A DNA stretch of 7,218 bases from Mollicutes bacterium (GTDB lineage Bacteria; Bacillota_I; Bacilli_A; RF39; UBA660). The DNA lies in contig JAAZHN010000101.1 in the NCBI GenBank assembly GCA_012510695.1, forward strand, positions 1-7,218, in the 5' to 3' direction. Both the position numbers and the translations under genes were made by a program. Shown here piece after piece: positions 1-5,791 of the stretch (position 1 is the first letter of the stretch; every line of letters starts with the position of its first letter). The notes below the pieces were generated by a model. The model did no database searches, was not told where the DNA came from, and was given only the letters and a program-made list of their open reading frames with translations.

Positions 1-1
1 C

Positions 2-247
2 TGGTAATGTTCCACTATTTGTTACTGTAAATGTCATACTTTTTGTATCAGGTGGCTCCGTATTATTCATATCTAATGTATCAGTACCTGTATAATTTAT
101 TCTAAGGGTTCCTGTTTTAATATTTTGGGTACTAGCTGTATCATTACCTACTACTTGAGTAGTAAAATAGGCATATGAAACACCAATTATAAAAGATATA
201 ATTGTAAATATACTAACAATTGTAATAAATAATCTCTTATCTTTCAT
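2..247 (-). CDS. N-terminal part of a secreted/surface protein (runs off left edge)
   Basis: This is an open frame of 82 codons from an ATG at 247, cut by the window start. The protein begins MKDKRLFITIVSIFTIISFI and continues IGVSYAYFTTQ: a short basic head, a hydrophobic stretch of about 20 residues (6-26) and a polar small-residue region, which together form a signal peptide or N-terminal anchor. The rest (GNDTASTQNIKTGTLRINYTG, then a TFTVTNSGT stretch) is Thr/Asn/Ser-rich and beta-like. The '...YAYFT' boundary followed by a beta-rich 'TGTL' segment resembles TasA/camelysin-type and related Firmicutes surface proteins, but that is resemblance only and the C-terminal domain is not visible. 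The start region is nearly the same as that of the broken BspA gene at 5718. The start is supported by GTGAT just upstream, which can pair with the AUCAC part of the 16S tail. A terminator lies upstream, so it is probably its own transcription unit. Confidence 0.8.
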   Translation of the reverse strand, partial: MKDKRLFITIVSIFTIISFIIGVSYAYFTTQVVGNDTASTQNIKTGTLRINYTGTDTLDMNNTEPPDTKSMTFTVTNSGTLP

Positions 248-259
248 ATTATCACTATA
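184..259. repeat. Left copy of a 76-bp direct repeat (signal-peptide coding plus start region)
   Basis: Aligns without gaps to 5655-5730, with about 66 of 76 bases the same. The 24 bases covering the first four codons and the upstream start region (236-259) are identical. The two copies lie in the same orientation about 5.5 kb apart and bracket the repeat region of the BspA gene and the whole LtaS-like/asnB/nucleotidyltransferase operon. Confidence 0.8.
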
Positions 260-315
260 TTAAGTTTAACATATTTTGTTTGTTTTTTCATTTTTTATTT
301 ACTTTATTTGACATA

Positions 316-338
316 TAAAAAGGACTGTTTCTAGTCCC
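316..338 (-). terminator. Rho-independent terminator overlapping the nucleotidyltransferase stop codon
   Basis: Read on the minus strand, GGACT (337-333) pairs with AGTCC (326-322) around a 6-base loop and is followed by TTTTTA. An outer G-T wobble can extend the stem. The TAG stop of the upstream gene (333-331) lies partly in the left stem arm and the loop, so the hairpin starts inside the coding sequence. It would end the LtaS-like/asnB/nucleotidyltransferase transcript before the secreted-protein gene at 247. Confidence 0.75.
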
Positions 339-1224
339 ATAAATTATTTGGATATTTACCATTGTCAATTAATTGTTTTATTTCTTTGATGACCATATCT
401 TTATCTTCTTTATAAGTCATTCCTAACCACTTAGCGGTAGTTTTTTTAAGTTTAACTTCTTTTTCTTTATTTTCAACACATCTTGCGACTATATCAGGGA
501 TTAAGAATTCTCCTTTTAGTGGGTCTTTGTTTATTTCAAAGAATTTAACAAAGTCACGATCTAAGATTTCAAATAAATCAGGAGTAAAACCAAACATATT
601 CATTGACACTAATGTATCATCTGAAATAGTAAAAGGATTATCTCCATTAAGTGGTGATGCTGTAATAATTCCATCTTTTCTTTCAACTGAACTTTCAGTA
701 ATACTTACTAAGTTATCACCATCTTGATTACATACTCCTCTTTTAGCTGGTCCATATTCACTCAATGTATTTGTAGCCATGTAACCGATATTTACCCAAC
801 TATTTGGATTATTATCTAAGTGATCTGCTAGAATCATATATGAGTCTCTGCCATAGAAATCATCAGCATTGATAACTGCGAATGGTTCTTTTATATTGTT
901 TTTTGCACTCATAATTGCATGTCCTGTACCCCAAGGTTTTTCTCTACCTTCTGGTAAACTTATCCCTTCTGGTAAATCAGTTAATTTTTGAAATACATAT
1001 TCAACTGGAATTTTATCATCAATTCTTGCTCCAATTGTTTCTTTAAATACATCATAGTTTTCTTCTTTAATAATAAAAACTACTTTTGTAAATCCTGCCT
1101 TAATCGCATCATAAATAGAATAATCGATTAAGAATTCTCCATTAGGTCCGATAGGTTCAATTTGTTTTAATCCACCAAATCTACTTCCCATGCCTGCTGC
1201 CATTATTAATAATGTTTTGTTCAT
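331..1224 (-). CDS. NTP-transferase family sugar-phosphate nucleotidyltransferase
   Basis: A 297-residue intact protein of the nucleotidyl transferase (NTP_transferase) superfamily, which joins a nucleoside triphosphate to a sugar or alcohol phosphate to make activated precursors for cell-wall, capsule or teichoic-acid synthesis. Visible motifs are the N-terminal nucleotide-binding loop AAGMGSRFGGLKQ (residues 9-21, with the usual glycines, Arg15 and Lys20), GTGHAI at 99-104 (base/sugar recognition region) and INADDFYG at 118-125 with the Asp pair expected to bind Mg2+. The length fits single-domain members. It lacks recognisable features that would name it as RmlA, GalU or TagD, so the substrate is open. 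The start ATG has a GAAAGG ribosome binding site that begins at the asnB stop, 13 bases upstream. It is thus the last gene of the apparent operon with asnB and the LtaS-like gene, and an envelope precursor role is inferred from that setting. Confidence 0.88.
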   Translation of the reverse strand: MNKTLLIMAAGMGSRFGGLKQIEPIGPNGEFLIDYSIYDAIKAGFTKVVFIIKEENYDVFKETIGARIDDKIPVEYVFQKLTDLPEGISLPEGREKPWGTGHAIMSAKNNIKEPFAVINADDFYGRDSYMILADHLDNNPNSWVNIGYMATNTLSEYGPAKRGVCNQDGDNLVSITESSVERKDGIITASPLNGDNPFTISDDTLVSMNMFGFTPDLFEILDRDFVKFFEINKDPLKGEFLIPDIVARCVENKEKEVKLKKTTAKWLGMTYKEDKDMVIKEIKQLIDNGKYPNNLWD

Positions 1225-1237
1225 TTTATCAACCTTT

Positions 1238-2311
1238 CTAAAAATATTGTTTATACCAAATAATAAAACAATAAATAGTCCATACTTTTTTATAATTATC
1301 TTTTTTTCCTAAGTAATGGTCATCTAATATTTTATTAATTTGTTCTAGTTTGAAAAACTTTTTAGCAACCTCACCGTTGAAATCTACCTTTATTTTATCA
1401 TAAATGTCTTTTTCTTTCATCCACTCTCTTAAAGGGACTGGAAAACCAAGTTTTTTCTTATTATAAGCTTCAGTTGGAATATATTTTTTAGCTGCTTCTC
1501 TTAAAGCTACTTTAGTATTTTCTTTTGTTACTTTAGCATCAAAATTTAAGGTTCTAGCAACATTAAATACTTCGATATCAGTAAATGGCACTCTACCTTC
1601 TATCGAAGAAGCCATTGTCATTTTATCAGCTTTTTGTAAGATATCTTTAATTAACCAAAAATTAATATCGATTGCTTGCATCTTAATAACGTCATTTTGG
1701 CCTGCTTGTTCTTCATATATATGTTTAGTTATTTCTTTATTTTTAATTATATTATCCGTATTAAGCAAGATTTTTTTTCTTTCTTTTTCACTAAATACTT
1801 TAGTAACGCCTATATAATTATCTTCTAATTTTTGACCTCGTCTAACTAAAAAATTAAATCCTCTTCTTTCACCAAATAAAGACGCTAAAAGGCCAATTGG
1901 TCTTCTGATAAAGTAAGGAACTTTGTTATAAAATGCCATGTCTACTACTTCTCTATAATAATTATATCCCCCAAATAATTCATCCGCACCTTCTCCTGAT
2001 AAAACAACTTTGACATCTTTACTAGCTAATTTAGAAACAAAATATAAACTAACTGCTGCTGGATCAGATAATGGTTCATCTAAATGATATAAAATATTTG
2101 GTACTTCTTTAAAGTATTCTTCTTTAGTAATAATATGAGTTTTATTTTCTAATTTTAAAATATCTGCTAGTTCTTTAGCATAGTTAGTTTCATCATACTT
2201 AGAGATTTCATAACCAATTGTATAAGTTTTCTTAGGTTTGGCTAAAGAAACTATATATGATGAATCAATCCCACTACTTAAAAATGAACCAACTTCAACA
2301 TCACTAATCAA
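1238..2311 (-). pseudogene. AsnB C-terminal synthetase domain (fragment after the stop)
   Basis: The 357-residue remainder of asnB, holding the ATP pyrophosphatase domain: SSGIDSS at fragment residues 12-18, HLDEPLSDPAA around 76-86 and SGEGADELFGGY at 105-116. The first start-like codon at 2311 is a TTG (Leu in relatives) with no ribosome binding site before it. It lies inside the conserved domain, 66 codons past the stop, so separate translation is unlikely. The frame is the same as the upstream fragment. Confidence 0.6.
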
Positions 2312-2509
2312 ATATTTATTAACTGAATTTTTTATTACATCATCTATATCTTTAACTTGTTTTTGAGATGGCTTATTAGTTTCCTCAAAGGTTATTTTAA
2401 AATATCTATTTATTTGTAAAACCCCATCACTATATTTAAAAAATCTTCCTGGTTCTAACTTTTTAACATCTTTAAAAAAAGTTTCTTCTGTTGGGGAATA
2501 ATTAAATGA

Positions 2510-3052
2510 TTAGTATAATGGTAATACTTTTTCATTTAATTCTTTTTTAAATTTAGGATGATCCATAAATGCTTTAATCTCTGAAGCAAATAAAAATACA
2601 TCATCAGTCTCATAGTAATATAATGGTTTAATCCCAAAATGATCTCTTGCCCCGAATAATTCTTTTCTAAATTTATCATATATTACAAAAGCAAACATTC
2701 CTCTTAATTTAGGTAACATTTTTTCACCATATTCTTCAAACATAGTTAATAATACTTCTGTATCACTTTTAGTTTTAAATTTATAACCTAAATCTTCTAA
2801 TTCACTTTTTAATTCTAAATAATTATATATTTCTCCATTAAAAACAATAACAAAGTTTTTATTTTGACTAATCATCGGCTGAGCACCCGTTTTAAGATCA
2901 ATTATAGATAATCTTAAGTGTCCTAAGGCAAAGTCTTCATCAATGTAATTACCATCTCCATCAGGTCCACGATGACGTATTTTATCCATCATCATCTTTA
3001 ATTCTTTTTCTTTATTTTTACTTTTACTAACTATTCCAACTATTCCACACAT
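2510..3052 (-). CDS. AsnB N-terminal glutamine amidotransferase domain (fragment before the stop)
   Basis: The translatable first 180 residues of the broken asnB gene. The start is well supported: GAGGTGA sits 6 bases before the ATG. Cys2 is the nucleophile once Met1 is removed, and RHRGPDG (26-32) and FNGEIYN complete a nearly full class II glutaminase domain. As made, the product would be a glutaminase domain cut off near its C-terminal edge, without its synthetase partner. It could hydrolyse glutamine unproductively or simply be degraded. Confidence 0.6.
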   Translation of the reverse strand: MCGIVGIVSKSKNKEKELKMMMDKIRHRGPDGDGNYIDEDFALGHLRLSIIDLKTGAQPMISQNKNFVIVFNGEIYNYLELKSELEDLGYKFKTKSDTEVLLTMFEEYGEKMLPKLRGMFAFVIYDKFRKELFGARDHFGIKPLYYYETDDVFLFASEIKAFMDHPKFKKELNEKVLPLY

Positions 3053-3058
3053 TAGACA

Positions 3059-3065
3059 TCACCTC
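3059..3065 (-). promoter_or_regulatory. Strong asnB ribosome binding site overlapping the upstream stop codon
   Basis: GAGGTGA lies 6 bases before the asnB ATG (3052). Its last three bases are the TGA stop of the LtaS-like gene. The overlap implies coupled translation in one mRNA. Ribosomes stopped at the premature TAA at 4367 would no longer reach this site, so that mutation could also lower asnB expression. Confidence 0.7.
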
Positions 3066-4258
3066 AATTTTGCATAATAATTTTGTTCAAATACTAATCT
3101 ACTCATATTAATTCTATTTCTAACAATTCCATTAACTATTTTAACATAATCCTCAGGAATTTGTTTTTCTGAGTTAGGAACAAACTTTTTAGTTTTAGAA
3201 TAATATTTACCATAATCACTAACCCAACTACGATCTTTAAAGAAAACTAAACCTGGTTCAGTACTTAATATATCTTTCCCCATTAATAATCTTGAATCAT
3301 ATTTAATTCCAAATAAATTATAAACAGTTGGAATTACATCAATTTGATTAGCAACCTTTGTAATTACTTTTTTATCCATTTTACTATTCCAAATAATTAA
3401 TTTATTTCTATTTTGTTCAATTATTTCATCCTTATTAGTTTTATTAACTGAATTTACTTCATCTAACTTCAAATCATATGGATAATGATCAGAAACTAAA
3501 ACAATCACTGTTTCATCTAAAATATTATTTTCTTTTAATTTTTCTAATAATTTTTCCATAGCTTTATCTAATTCAACTGCAGTTGCTAAATAACCTTTTA
3601 CTTTTAAGTTATATGGCAAATTACCAACAATATCTTTATATTTTTTATACATCCAAGTATTTTCATACTTCATATGACCTGAGTTAGTCATATAATAAGT
3701 CATAAATGGCCCATTATTTGCATATTTATCTACAGTTTTATCAAATAACTCAAGATCACTTTTAGGCCAAATATTACAGTTAATTAATTTTTCCATACCA
3801 TTTCTACAACCCATATAATTATTAAAACCTAAACTCTTTAAATAAACATGACGACTTTGAAATGTATATGTGTGATTATGAAATGCATATGTATTATAGT
3901 TAACTTCTTTAAATTTGTGAGCTAACCCAAATGAATTTTTTGTCGTTCCTGTTTTCCATTGTTTGCCTAATACAGAAAGATCTGCAAAATAACCGGTTAT
4001 TGCTTGAAACTCTCCCCCTATAGTACTTGAATTAACTGGAGTATAAAAGTTTTCAAAAACAAAAGACTCACTTGTTAATTTATATAAAGTTGGGGTTAAT
4101 TTTTCTGAAACTGCAATATCACTAAAACTCTCCGCGACTATATAAATTAAATTTTTTCCCTTAAATATACCTGTATATTCATTTTTTAATGTTCCTTCAT
4201 CATTATAGAAGTATTCATGCATTCCTTTTAAGGTTTTACTTTTCTCATTATCAATCAT
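3059..4258 (-). pseudogene. Sulfatase-fold catalytic half of the LtaS-like protein (fragment after the stop)
   Basis: The 399 residues from the first ATG after the stop. The domain shows Glu43 (IVAESFSD), Thr79 (NSSTIGGEF), SGH at 193-195 and Asp257-His258 (VSDHYPYD), i.e. the metal- and substrate-binding set of LtaS. There is no signal peptide and no ribosome binding site ahead of this ATG. Even if translated, it would stay in the cytoplasm, away from its lipid substrate. This argues that the fragment is a pseudogene tail and not an independent gene. Confidence 0.6.
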
Positions 4259-4366
4259 TGTAGTAAAATCAATATCTAAAACATTTGGTTTGTAAACAAT
4301 CTCTTCTGGTTCTTCCTTCTTACTGCTAGATGGTTTATCTTTTGGCTTAATAACAACAATTTTTTC

Positions 4367-4999
4367 TTATAAAGGGATAAACATTCTTTTAACTTCTAAG
4401 TAAGTACCCGCACTGACACCTATTTTTTCAAGATTTAAATCATTATTAACTTCATAATAAAATAATTTATGAGTTTGATGAATAGACTTAGTAAAAAATG
4501 ATACTAAAAAGAAAACCAAGATCATTGCTAGGAATACTAAACCATTTTTCAAAAAATCTATTCTATGATATCTAAATAAATCGATCTTTTTATTCATAAT
4601 TAAAATATATATAAAAGGTACAAGAAGTAAAAGGACTAACCACCAATCACCTAGTAAGATACTTATTGCTTCTTTTTTAAAATCCGCGACTTGACCAGCA
4701 ATACTTAATGAAGAAATAGAAAAAAAAGAATTGAATATTCTTTTAATAAATAATTCAATTCCATACCAAAAACAAATAATAAAAGTAAATATACTAACTA
4801 AAAAAATATTTATTTTTGCTTTAAACACCTTACTAATCAGAGTAAAAAACATTGAAATAGGTAATATAAATATAATCATTATCACAGTATCAAACGTAAA
4901 TACACTCCTAAAACCAAAGATAACTATTTTAAATAATAACTCTAAATAAAAGAAAATAAAAAAATAATTAAAAAACAAACGTTTAGTTGGAGACTCCAT
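4367..4999 (-). CDS. Membrane half of the LtaS-like protein (fragment before the stop)
   Basis: The 210-residue translatable N-terminal part. The ATG at 4999 has AGGTGA 7 bases upstream. Five hydrophobic helices are visible, roughly at residues 9-29, 36-57, 65-86, 117-134 and 152-168, matching the five-helix anchor of LtaS. The last 40 residues are polar (YYEVNNDLNLEKIG...) and would enter the extracellular space where the coupling segment normally leads to the catalytic domain. Made alone it would be a membrane stub without an enzyme. Confidence 0.6.
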   Translation of the reverse strand: MESPTKRLFFNYFFIFFYLELLFKIVIFGFRSVFTFDTVIMIIFILPISMFFTLISKVFKAKINIFLVSIFTFIICFWYGIELFIKRIFNSFFSISSLSIAGQVADFKKEAISILLGDWWLVLLLLVPFIYILIMNKKIDLFRYHRIDFLKNGLVFLAMILVFFLVSFFTKSIHQTHKLFYYEVNNDLNLEKIGVSAGTYLEVKRMFIPL

Positions 5000-5006
5000 T
5001 GTTATT

Positions 5007-5026
5007 CACCTAAACAAATTATAACA
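5007..5026 (-). promoter_or_regulatory. Extended -10 promoter and ribosome binding site of the LtaS-like operon
   Basis: On the minus strand TGTTATAAT (5026-5018) is an extended -10 element with a perfect TATAAT. No good -35 sits at 16-18 bases, which is normal for the extended class. Start of transcription would fall near 5011, giving a very short leader that begins at the AGGTGA ribosome binding site (5012-5007) before the ATG at 4999. Prediction from sequence only. Confidence 0.4.
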
Positions 5027-5053
5027 AATACTTATAACAATTGATAGATAAAA

Positions 5054-5632
5054 TTATGGAACATATATTGTTACATTACCAGTTATGCCTGCATTACTTA
5101 ATCTATTGTTTATAAATGTTTGAGACTCCACATCTTTTACTATGATATTTATTCCTGAGGTTGAATATTCAAACATTTTATAAGATGATACCGTTGGCAG
5201 AAATGTTGCATTGCGTAGATTTAGATTGGTTAAAGCAACGCAAATTGAAAACATATTTGCCATTTCGGTAACATTACTTGTATTAAATGAACTTAAATCT
5301 AAATTTGTTAGACTTCGACAATTATAAAACATATTTGCCATGTCAGTAACATTACTTGTACTAAATGAACTTAAATCTAAACTTGTTAAACCTCTACAAT
5401 TTAAAAACATAGAATACATACTCGTTACATTGCTTGTATCAAAATTAGACAAATCTAAACTCGTAAGATTACTACAGCTAGAAAACATAAATGTCATATT
5501 GGTCACTTTACTTGTATCAAAATTAGATAAATTTATACTCTTTAAACTCATTGGCACATGCCAATCTGTTGTGCTTTCTCCGGCAAACATACTAGCCATG
5601 TTAGTAACACTAGAAGTATCAAATGAACTCAA
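5054..5632 (-). CDS. BspA/DUF285 repeat region (open frame without a credible start)
   Basis: An open frame of 192 residues with repeats of the form L-x-x-L-D-L-S-x-F-x-T-S-x-V-T-x-M-x-x-M-F-x-x-C. The only start-like codon at its head is a TTG at 5632, which codes the Leu of the consensus SLDLSSF and has no ribosome binding site, so I do not accept it as a start. About one partial and four full units are seen, followed by a degenerate unit (LTNLNLRNATFLPTVSSYKM) and a short C-terminal cap. The first unit carries an insertion, GESTTDWHVP, between MFA and the next repeat. Confidence 0.5.
   Translation of the reverse strand: MSSFDTSSVTNMASMFAGESTTDWHVPMSLKSINLSNFDTSKVTNMTFMFSSCSNLTSLDLSNFDTSNVTSMYSMFLNCRGLTSLDLSSFSTSNVTDMANMFYNCRSLTNLDLSSFNTSNVTEMANMFSICVALTNLNLRNATFLPTVSSYKMFEYSTSGINIIVKDVESQTFINNRLSNAGITGNVTIYVP
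5234..5545 (-). repeat. Four tandem 78-bp units encoding 26-residue BspA repeats
   Basis: Units lie at 5545-5468, 5467-5390, 5389-5312 and 5311-5234, with a diverged fifth at 5233-5156. All have the same length, with no gaps. The last two exact-length units match at about 59 of 64 bases outside a variable segment that encodes the F-x-x-C loop, which suggests fairly recent duplication or conversion. Such units can gain or lose copies by slippage without changing frame. Confidence 0.85.
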
Positions 5633-5640
5633 ATCTAGAC

Positions 5641-5718
5641 TTATAAGAAGACTGCAATTATAAAAGAAATAATTGTAAATATAGATATAATACTTATAAA
5701 TAACTTCTTATCTTTCAT
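5641..5718 (-). other. Orphan signal-peptide leader ORF (25 codons)
   Basis: Start ATG and hydrophobic core match the secreted protein at 247 in sequence and upstream context (GTGAT before ATG). The frame ends at a TAA 8 codons after the Thr-Ile-Ile-Ser core because of the junction at 5655-5665. It is a remnant of the BspA gene start; an independent small membrane peptide is possible but has no support here. Confidence 0.6.
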
Positions 5719-5730
5719 ATTATCACTATA
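5655..5730. repeat. Right copy of the 76-bp direct repeat
   Basis: Homologue of 184-259. Similarity to the left copy stops exactly at 5655, the outer edge of the shared 11-mer (5655-5665) where the BspA repeat sequence takes over. Confidence 0.8.
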
Positions 5731-5733
5731 GTA

Positions 5734-5739
5734 ATTATA
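5734..5739 (-). promoter_or_regulatory. Possible -10 box for the BspA-type gene
   Basis: A perfect TATAAT on the minus strand lies 16 bases before the ATG at 5718, just after the upstream terminator. No clear -35 is visible. The transcript would start about 10 bases before the ATG. Confidence 0.3.
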
Positions 5740-5752
5740 CTATTAAATTGTT

Positions 5753-5776
5753 AAAAAAAGAACCTTTAAGGCTCTT
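5753..5776 (-). terminator. Rho-independent terminator after the YihY-family gene
   Basis: On the minus strand AGAGCCT pairs with AGGTTCT (one G-T wobble) around a 3-base loop and is followed by seven T residues. It lies 16 bases past the YihY stop and separates that operon from the BspA-type gene. Confidence 0.8.
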
Positions 5777-5791
5777 AGTTCACATGATTAA

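Larger units (their letters stand above)
1238..3052 (-). pseudogene. asnB: Asparagine synthetase (glutamine-hydrolysing), interrupted by one in-frame TAA
   Basis: Whole gene of 605 codons including the final TAG, the usual AsnB length, broken by a single TAA at codon 181 (2512-2510). The 66 codons between the stop and the next possible start at 2311 stay open in the same frame and read as normal AsnB (SFNYSPTEETFF, then KKLEPGRFF). The family moves ammonia from glutamine to aspartate using ATP; some Firmicutes paralogues instead amidate wall components (B. subtilis AsnB acts on meso-diaminopimelate). The N-terminal class II amidotransferase domain has Cys2, Arg47, the FNGEIYN motif (71-77) and Asp97. 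The synthetase domain has the PP-loop SSGIDSS (259-265) and SGEGADELFGGY (352-363). All are intact, so the stop looks recent. In relatives this position sits in a 'Y-L-(S/T)-F' context, so TTA(Leu) to TAA is a plausible one-base origin. The alternatives are sequencing error or a live split of domains. Confidence 0.85.
3059..4999 (-). pseudogene. LtaS-like lipoteichoic acid synthase / membrane sulfatase, interrupted by one in-frame TAA
   Basis: A 647-codon gene with the LtaS-family layout: an N-terminal five-helix membrane region, a charged linker, then an extracellular sulfatase-fold domain. LtaS enzymes transfer glycerol-phosphate from phosphatidylglycerol to build lipoteichoic acid outside the membrane. 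A TAA at codon 211 (4369-4367) falls just after RMFIPL, at the start of the linker. The next 36 codons stay open in frame and read EKIVVIKPKDKPSSSKKEEP, a typical Lys/Pro/Glu linker, running directly into the sulfatase domain. The catalytic set is intact in the domain: metal-ligand Glu in VAESFSD, nucleophile Thr in NSSTIGGEF, and Asp-His in VSDHYPYD. The substrate cannot be told from sequence; phosphoethanolamine or glycerol-phosphate transferases of the same fold are alternatives. It heads the apparent operon with asnB and the nucleotidyltransferase. A recent nonsense mutation is the simplest reading; sequencing error is possible. Confidence 0.82.
5054..5718 (-). pseudogene. BspA-type repeat surface protein, signal peptide fused out of frame
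   Basis: A broken gene for a secreted protein made of 26-residue BspA/DUF285 (bacterial surface protein 26-residue) repeats, a family of leucine-rich-repeat-like adhesins common in gut Firmicutes and mycoplasmas. Translation would start at ATG 5718 and give MKDKKLFISIISIFTIISFI, then IAVFL and a TAA at 5641: 25 residues, most of a signal peptide. The repeats (SLDLSSFDTS...) read in the -1 frame relative to it, and that frame is open back through the junction as YNCSLLISLDLS, the normal end and beginning of repeat units. The two halves meet at 5655-5665, 11 bases found in both partner sequences. A usual member would have a cleavage site and an N-terminal domain between signal and repeats; these are missing. 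The protein ends NVTIYVP with no LPXTG anchor. The gene is unlikely to give a surface protein as it stands. Confidence 0.75.

Noticed and set aside
308..313. TTGACA on the plus strand as a promoter -35 box
   Set aside because: No -10 box at the right distance and no plus-strand gene to serve.
527..727. Plus-strand open frame inside the nucleotidyltransferase
   Set aside because: It is antisense to a well-supported gene with clear family motifs, has no ribosome binding site and looks like no known protein.
2510..4369. Alternative genetic code or TAA recoding explaining both broken genes
   Set aside because: TAA, TAG and TGA all end genes normally in this window (YihY, nucleotidyltransferase, LtaS-like), and no recoding structure is evident.
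4731..4949. Plus-strand open frame antisense to the LtaS-like membrane region
   Set aside because: AT-rich, Ile/Asn/Lys-dominated shadow of the membrane helices coded on the minus strand.
5630..5632. TTG as start of the BspA-repeat protein
   Set aside because: It codes a consensus Leu within a repeat, has no ribosome binding site, and the repeat pattern continues upstream of it to the junction.
5340..5663. Plus-strand open frame of 107 codons across the BspA repeats
   Set aside because: Its repeated 'VTLLVSKLDKSKLV' pattern is the mirror of the 78-bp repeats on the other strand; no start signal.
5655..5670. Programmed -1 frameshift joining leader and repeats
   Set aside because: The offset is -1, but I see no X-XXY-YYZ slippery heptamer in the leader frame, and a shifted product would still lack a signal cleavage site.
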